Assembly (NCBI GenBank): GCA_963969365.1
Contig: OZ017759.1
Location: 1,054,001-1,118,000 of the forward strand
Source of the DNA: Asterochloris sp. CNOR1
Lineage: Eukaryota; Chlorophyta; Trebouxiophyceae; Trebouxiales; Trebouxiaceae
Reading direction: 5' to 3'
DNA: 64,000 nucleotides
The translations under genes were made by a program, and so were the position numbers. Numbering within the stretch: the first letter of the stretch is position 1; each line of letters begins with the position of its first letter. The notes below the pieces were generated by a model. It saw only the letters and a program-made list of their open reading frames with translations, had not been told where the DNA came from and made no database searches. Positions 58,757 to 64,000 of the stretch are shown in pieces.

Positions 58757-59911
58757 TGTGAAAATAGCAGGGGCCATTAGCTGAACTCAGGACTTTGAGC
58801 AGCATCCTGTGGAGATGAGACGCCAGTGATGCATCAAATGCTGAATGCCCCGGCAGTGGATGGCTGGACGCCTGCTGTGCATCATGTTGGCCCGCATGAG
58901 AGTGTCCTTTTGCTTCTACCTTCTCTTTTGTCTGCTGCTCGGCGCGTGCAATGCCCCTCTGCCGCTGGCACCTCAGCTGCCTGCAGCAATGGCGTCAGAG
59001 CTGCAGCAGTGCAGCAAGCTAGAGAAAACAGCTGTGCCGCACAGATCACCCACCTGCTTGCAGGCCTCACCGGCACCAGAGCTGTACCCCTTGGGAGCTG
59101 TCTGCACCTACAAGGTCAGACAGCCCTTTCACCTATGGCGTACCAGCAGTCACAGGAGTATTCACTCCCTAAAACTCACCTGTGCATGCTAGATGGTGGC
59201 AGGCCGTGTCTGGTGGAGGGAGCTGTGAGCTGCATCATCTTAAATTGCTTGCCACGCTGGCAGCGGTTGCTGGTGGCGGGATTCTGGATAGCTGAGTCCT
59301 GGCAGGCAAAGTTTAGAGCAATCGGGACTGCTTGCTAACGCAAAGCACTAGGAGAAGGGCACGGTGGCACGCTCGTTCACCTGTTCATAGACCTAGACCC
59401 AGGCTAGGCATCATGTCAGGCTTTGGAGCCAGCAGGCCTCGCATGCTGGTCTGGTGAGGCTTTGGAGGCAAGGCTTTGCGTCAATCATCTCTGCAGGGTC
59501 GCCCCTGGCTCAACCCTGTCTCCTGATGCATGCAGCTACCTTTGTGGGCGGGAATATGGCAAGTCCTGGGCTGTGTGGCAGCTTCCTGCCTGAGCATCAG
59601 CTGTGAATGTGCGCAAAGCTTCCTGCCTGGCGTGCAGGCACGAAGTCCCTGCCCATACACATTCCTCAGTGCCAGGCAAGCAGCTAGACAAGCTGTTGTG
59701 GCTTTGCATGACCGCATCTGGCTGAAGGGGGGCCATACTCGTGAATCTGGGCTCCTGAGGGACGGTGCCTCACTCATCAAGGTGGATGAGCCTTGCGTTC
59801 TGGTCCCTGTGCCTGCTGCACGACTGCTGCACGCAGGACCGCTGCATGCAGGACAGCTGCAAGTGCCCCTCAGTCTGCTGCCTGACCTGCATCTGCTGCT
59901 TGCTGCCACAG
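58757..59911. other. Divergent region holding unresolved first exons and shared promoter
   Basis: This stretch must hold the first exon(s) of the DUF1279 gene (-), those of the ZC2HC1-type gene (+), and their promoters. Several open frames exist (for example a cysteine-rich one at 58845-59192) but none carries a family motif or clean splice phase. No start codon is assigned. Confidence 0.4.
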
Positions 59912-62900
59912 AAGAAATGGCAGGAGCAGGAGGACCTCAAGCCCCCCAAGGAGCGCAGGTCAGCACATCGGCTGCTTAAAACTGGCTGCCTACCAGCATG
60001 TAGGGCTGGAGTATCTGAGCAATTGCGAGGCTTTGCTTGACACACGGCCAACAAGTACATAACACAGGGAGGGCTGTGGCTGCTCCACTTTGTGGCGTCC
60101 AGGCACCTTGCCGTAACGGCCATCAGCCTGGCATGGAGCTTCCTGCACAGCCATTGGTGTGCTCTGAGCTGCCGTGTGAGTCACCCTAATCTATCATGGC
60201 CGGTGCACTGGTCTAGTGGGGGTCTCCTGCTGCGTCACCTGAGCAAATGCTCTGACAAAGCATTTGCAGCAAAATCTGCTGTGTGGACATCTTCCAGTGG
60301 GCAGACTGCTGTGACAGCGCGACCTCTTAGCAGGTCGTGCATTGGTGTCGCCCCAGCGATGTGGCAGAGTCTCCACACTGGCTGGGCAGGGGAACTGCAT
60401 GCTGTGATGCAGTTCCTGCTTCACTGGCAGGACAGCCTCCACGGGCGGGAGGCAGAGCCAATCGTCCGCATCTTACTGTCAGCGTAGTCCACCGAGTGAG
60501 CGAGGGCCTCTTGCTGCAACTGCAGGAAGCTGCCTGAGCCTCCTGGGTGCAGGCAGAGCTGCCCAGCTGCAGATATCTGTGCTGCCTGATAGACTGTGTT
60601 CTCTGCTGCATTACAGGAAGATGCCAGAGCCTCCCAAGGAGATGGCAGAGCTGCCTATTGGGGGGGCCAAGATGTCCACCGCGCAGCTGGACGCCTACAA
60701 CCTGAAGGCGTTTAACACTTTTGAGACCGAGTCCCTCAACACTTGCCCCTACTGCAACAGGACCTTCAAGTGAGGCAGGCAGCAAAGTGCCCCATGCATC
60801 CCCCCGTAACACCTCTCTGTTCAGCAACATTCCCTAAGTCTTACCCCCACTCTGATTGTGGTCCACTGAGCTCTGTCACCCTGGAATGCCACTCTCCAGC
60901 ACAGCACCCATCTGCCTCACCAAACAACACAGGCATGGGGAGCCCAGGTGGTCGCCCTGTTCGCCTACGCACAGATTGTGTTGGTGTGTTGTCGCCCTGC
61001 TTGACCAGGTGCCCGTACCTCTGCAGTGATGTGGCCTGGAGCAAGCACCAGAAGATGTGCACTGCAGCGAAGCCCTTCAGGCCGGCTGGGACAGGCCTGG
61101 GCAAGGAGAGCCTGAGCACCAAGTTGGAGCCGGGCCTGATCGGGGGAACCCAGCACGCGCGAATGGTGCTGCCCGAGGCGGGAGAGCGGCTGCGGGACCG
61201 TGTGGGCCCTGCTGCCGCCACCTATGAGGTGAGCTGGCCAGACAGCTCTTTCAACCTGCCATCACGTGCTTTTTTACAGGGCTCATGCTGGCAAATTGTA
61301 TGTGGCCCAATCTGCGTGTGCCCTGCCCTTGCCACACGCCAGGTGGGCTGGCCTCTTCAGGCTATGCCTATGATCCCCTCAGCTGCACATAATGCCTATG
61401 CGGGCAACATCTGTGTCCCTGCTGCTGCTATTGTGAGGTGAGCCTGCCCGCGCTGTGAGGGAGCCACTGCCACATCACAGGTCAGCTGGCCCAACCCAAA
61501 GCCCGCACAGGTTGGGCACCTGTGCACTACACTGGCCTCTCCAGCCTCATTGGCCTGTGCCTGTAACACCCTTGAGGTGAAGGCAGGGCTGGGCCATTTG
61601 TGCAGAGGATGTGGGGCCATATGGCCCTCGCTACCGCCACCAATGAGGCTGGCCTGCGCCTCCACTGTCTGTCTAGTATGGTGTGGCAGTGGGCAAGCAT
61701 TCGGGACACAGCTGATGCTTGAGACCGCAGACAGGCAGCGTGGGAAAAAATGAGCGGTGCCTGGGCGGTCACCCGTGCAGTGTGTCCCTGATTGGCTTGA
61801 TGGCATGCCTCCATCAAGCAGGCCCAGTGTGGCATAGCTGCACCTGCAGATGTTGCCGCCTTCATGCAGCTGTCCTTCCAGGTCGCCTTACTTGTGGTGA
61901 TGGCTCTGCTGCCTACTGATAAGTGAGCTTTCCCACACATGCTTTGTGCCAGCAGATTGAGGCTTCAGCAGTCACTGGCGCCTCCCGCAAGGTGCTGGCC
62001 GCTGCAGCTGACCCAGCTGCTGGGGCCCCTCCTCTGCTGGGCCGGACAGCCAAGCCCAAGCCTGCAGCGGCAGCACCAGTGGCAAGTGTTGGCGCTCTGG
62101 GTGCCACAGGCAACCCTGCCGCGCTGAGCAAGGCGGCCGGGCCAGCAGCCGCGCCGCGAGCAAGTGCTGCTGCACAGGGTCCACCACTGCCAGCTGATGG
62201 TGAGTACTGCTGCCTTGGGCAACCACCAGTAACATCAAAAGTTGTCAGCCTTTCAGGAGGGCTTAGCATGGTTTTACAATGGGTGGAGCAGGCTCTTCGA
62301 CCTCCTGGCGTCGTCAGTGGTGCAACCCGGGCTGTCTGGCGCCTACCACAGGCAGATATCCTCACCGTCATGTTCTTGACAAAGGGCAGCAGAGGTGCTC
62401 AGCTGTGCAGCTGCACTGGCAGACGTCAGCATGCAGCTGTGCAGTTCTGGACATCCGTGACGCACAGCAGGCAGGCTCAGCGTGTACTGGCATTGACAGG
62501 CAGCTGGATGCAGCGTCAAATGCCATTGAGGAATGTGCCATGCTCTACCTCTGGTTGCTCACAGCCTGTCACGTGCTTAATGTGCAGTGACAGCGCTTGT
62601 GAAGGAAGTTTTTGAGGCACCTGTTGGAGCCGCAGGAGTGAGCGCAGTTGCAAAGTACCTGCAGGTGGGCATGTACTGGCTGTCTGCTGCAGCATGCCAG
62701 AGTCCCTTGCTGTCAAGGCGCATGAAGAACGGTATCATTGATGAAGTATGCAGTGCAGGAGCAGCATGTCACAGCTGTCGGAGATCTGCAGTACTTGCAG
62801 GTGAGTGGCTTAGCTGTCAGTGCGGTTCTGGTCTGGTGTAGCCCAACATTTCCGTGTTGGCTGTAGCTGGACTGGCTGACAAATGCCCTGGCTCCTGCTG

Positions 62901-62956
62901 GCATTCCACCGCTGCTGGCTAACAAGTTCCTGACGCTGGCAAAGCAGAAAGCATAA
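59912..62956 (+). CDS. C2HC/C3H-type zinc-finger protein, ZC2HC1-like (5' exon unresolved)
   Basis: Exons 59912-59958, 60617-60769, 61027-61228, 61956-62199, 62588-62663 and 62867-62956 join in frame. The start reads KKWQEQEDLKPPKERRKMP, followed by EPPKEMAELPIGG and AFNTFETESLNTCPYCNRTF. The zinc finger is CPYCNRTF...SKHQKMC, split by the intron at 60769 and completed by DVAWSKHQKMCTAAKPFRP, the typical C-x2-C...H-x3-C followed by KPF. Only one clear finger is seen. The C-terminal half is an Ala/Pro-rich linker (TAKPKPAAAAPVASV), then a conserved-looking helical end (DVTALVKEVFEAP, KYLQLDWLTNALAPAG, LLANKFLTLAKQKA). The start is not identified. Other members are linked to cilia or are uncharacterised, so no role is assigned. 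Confidence 0.82.
61395..61670 (+). repeat. Decayed copies of the ZC2HC1-like exon end plus donor
   Basis: The exon end at 61208-61245 (ctgctgccgccacctatgag|gtgagctgg) recurs at 61419-61450 (ctgctgctgctattgtgagg, tgagcctgcc). It recurs again at 61628-61660 (tcgctaccgccaccaatgag, gctggcctg), both in the following intron. Confidence 0.65.
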
Positions 62957-63258
62957 AAGCGAGGTGATTGCTAAGCTTTGCACTGTATGCCTGAACACAA
63001 ACTTTTTGTACAGCTGTATAGAATCACCAGTTACAGTTAGACACTTTGCGGGAGTTTCAAGGCAGGAACCATTGCCTGCACAGCAATCTATTGACATGCG
63101 TACAATAAGGGCCAGCTGGTCAGTTAAGAGGGGCGCCAATCACTGTAGGGTCCAGCGCTTTCTGCATGCAGCAGCACCTGGACTTACAGACCAGCGGCAG
63201 CTGTGTGTGCAGTCTTGCTGATGCACCAGCAAGGAACAGGTATGCCTTTCAAAGCATC
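62957..63258. other. Convergent 3' spacer with TGTAA on the minus strand
   Basis: This is a tail-to-tail spacer of 302 bp. The minus-strand TGTAA at 63188-63184 lies about 71 nt past the stop of the right-edge gene. No coding sequence was seen. Confidence 0.5.
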
Positions 63259-63983
63259 CTAGGGCACAGCAGGAAGCGTTGTGCTTGCCTGGAGAGACTG
63301 GAAAAAGATAGTGGTAGCGAAGAATGCTATGAGTGACATAGTGGCAGGCCAGACCTTGGGGCCTGGCCATGCAGCCTCATCGCCCTCTGTGCCACAGGAG
63401 AAGGTGGGTCAGATATCAACCTATCACACAGTACCAAACACACCATTTGAAGGAGTCTAAGGACCACCAGCTCTTGAACAATGAAATGGCACTCATCACA
63501 CTGAATACGTGGCGAAGAGCCGCTATGGCAGCACTCAGGTACACGCATGAAACTCTGCAGTTTGGCGCACCTGTATCAAAGATTCTTTTGATGTAGCTTG
63601 CCAGCAGAATGGCGGACACTCCTGTGCCAAGAGCGAGGCCTGCCTCTGCAGTGTCACTTGACTGCACAGATGCGACCGCCTGTAGTGAAGAAACATTCCA
63701 AATTGTCAAGTGCACCGCAAAAGCAATTGGCAATCTCACAGGCAATCCCAGCATTGATCAAGAAGCGAACAGCTGGACCAAGCAAGCTGAGGTGCTGTAC
63801 TCAGAGCACTCTGAAGGACTACTGCAACGCTTGACAAGCCAATGCCTCTAAGCCGTCAATTGGGACGCTTCAACAATGCCTCACCGCAGCAACTCCTATG
63901 CTAGTGACAATGGCCAGAGGCAGCGATGGTCGCCCTGGTGCCCCCTTTGGCAGCTGGGCCCTGTTCCATAGTGTCTCCCCCAT
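63259..63983 (-). CDS. Small three-TM protein of unknown function
   Basis: Not recognised. Three minus-strand exons (up to 63885, 63679-63571, 63386-63259) join in frame with good splice sites (GCG|gtgagg, tacag|GCG, ACAG|gtgcgc, cacag|AGG). The ATG at 63983 gives about 112 residues: MGETLWNRAQLPKG, PSLPLAIVTSIGVAAAVASV, ALGTGVSAILLASYIKRIF, DTEGDEAAWPGPKVWP, SLIAFFATTIFFQSL, ending LPAVP. Three hydrophobic helices with a short acidic loop suggest a small organelle membrane protein. The frame stays open to the window edge, so the true start may lie further right. It fits the alternating orientation of the region. Confidence 0.7.
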
Positions 63984-64000
63984 GACCGTGAAGACTGTAC

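Noticed and set aside
58845-59192. Signal-peptide-like cysteine-rich small protein
   Set aside because: No family motif, no downstream exon in phase and no start context; it sits in the divergent spacer between two genes with unresolved first exons.
63609-63851. Plus-strand open frame starting MADTPVPRARPAS with a GST-C-like look
   Set aside because: It lies over a minus-strand exon (63679-63571) and the intron before it. That exon joins neighbours in phase with good splice sites and gives a coherent three-TM protein, so the plus frame is taken as a shadow.
1-64000. Mobile elements or virus-derived sequence
   Set aside because: No reverse transcriptase, integrase, transposase or capsid-like frames and no terminal repeats were recognised; all repeats found are local tandem copies.

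Overview
The window looks like nuclear DNA of a green alga, most likely a core chlorophyte and plausibly a trebouxiophyte. Genes are cut into many small exons with GT-AG introns whose acceptors very often read ctgcag. Base composition is GC-rich. Several products are plant-type: plastid pyruvate dehydrogenase E2, plant-type glutaminyl cyclase and NUP155. TGTAA, the usual chlorophyte poly(A) signal, follows several stop codons. No tRNA, rRNA, CRISPR array, transposase or reverse transcriptase was recognised. Gene models were read by joining exons in frame across splice sites by eye, so the first exons of several genes remain open.

Layout, left to right: PP4 regulatory subunit 3 (PSY2/SMEK, +, 5' end outside the window); an EFCAB11-like EF-hand protein (+); UTP23 of the small-subunit processome (-); an M14 zinc carboxypeptidase with signal peptide and C-terminal membrane anchor (+); PEN-2 of gamma-secretase (-); a plant-type glutaminyl-peptide cyclotransferase (+); a short coiled-coil protein that may be the kinetochore protein MIS12 (-); nucleoporin NUP155 (+, about 12.5 kb); plastid PDH E2 (-); a giant LRR / beta-helix / cysteine-rich / multi-TM surface protein (+, about 14.8 kb); a DUF1279/FAM210 protein (-); a ZC2HC1-type zinc-finger protein (+); and a small three-TM protein at the right edge (-). 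After the first gene pair, orientation alternates strictly, giving a run of divergent (shared promoter) and convergent (shared 3' region) neighbours. The genes are otherwise unrelated housekeeping functions and do not form a pathway.

The most striking unexplained structure lies in the introns. In at least seven of the genes, the intron beside an exon carries two to four decayed tandem copies of that exon's edge together with its splice site. Unit lengths are roughly 60 to 180 bp. The copies fall outside the inferred reading frame and look like remains of repeated local duplication across exon-intron junctions. This would explain both the long introns and the many splice-like ctgcag sites. The second main item is the modular giant membrane protein at 42.7-57.4 kb.
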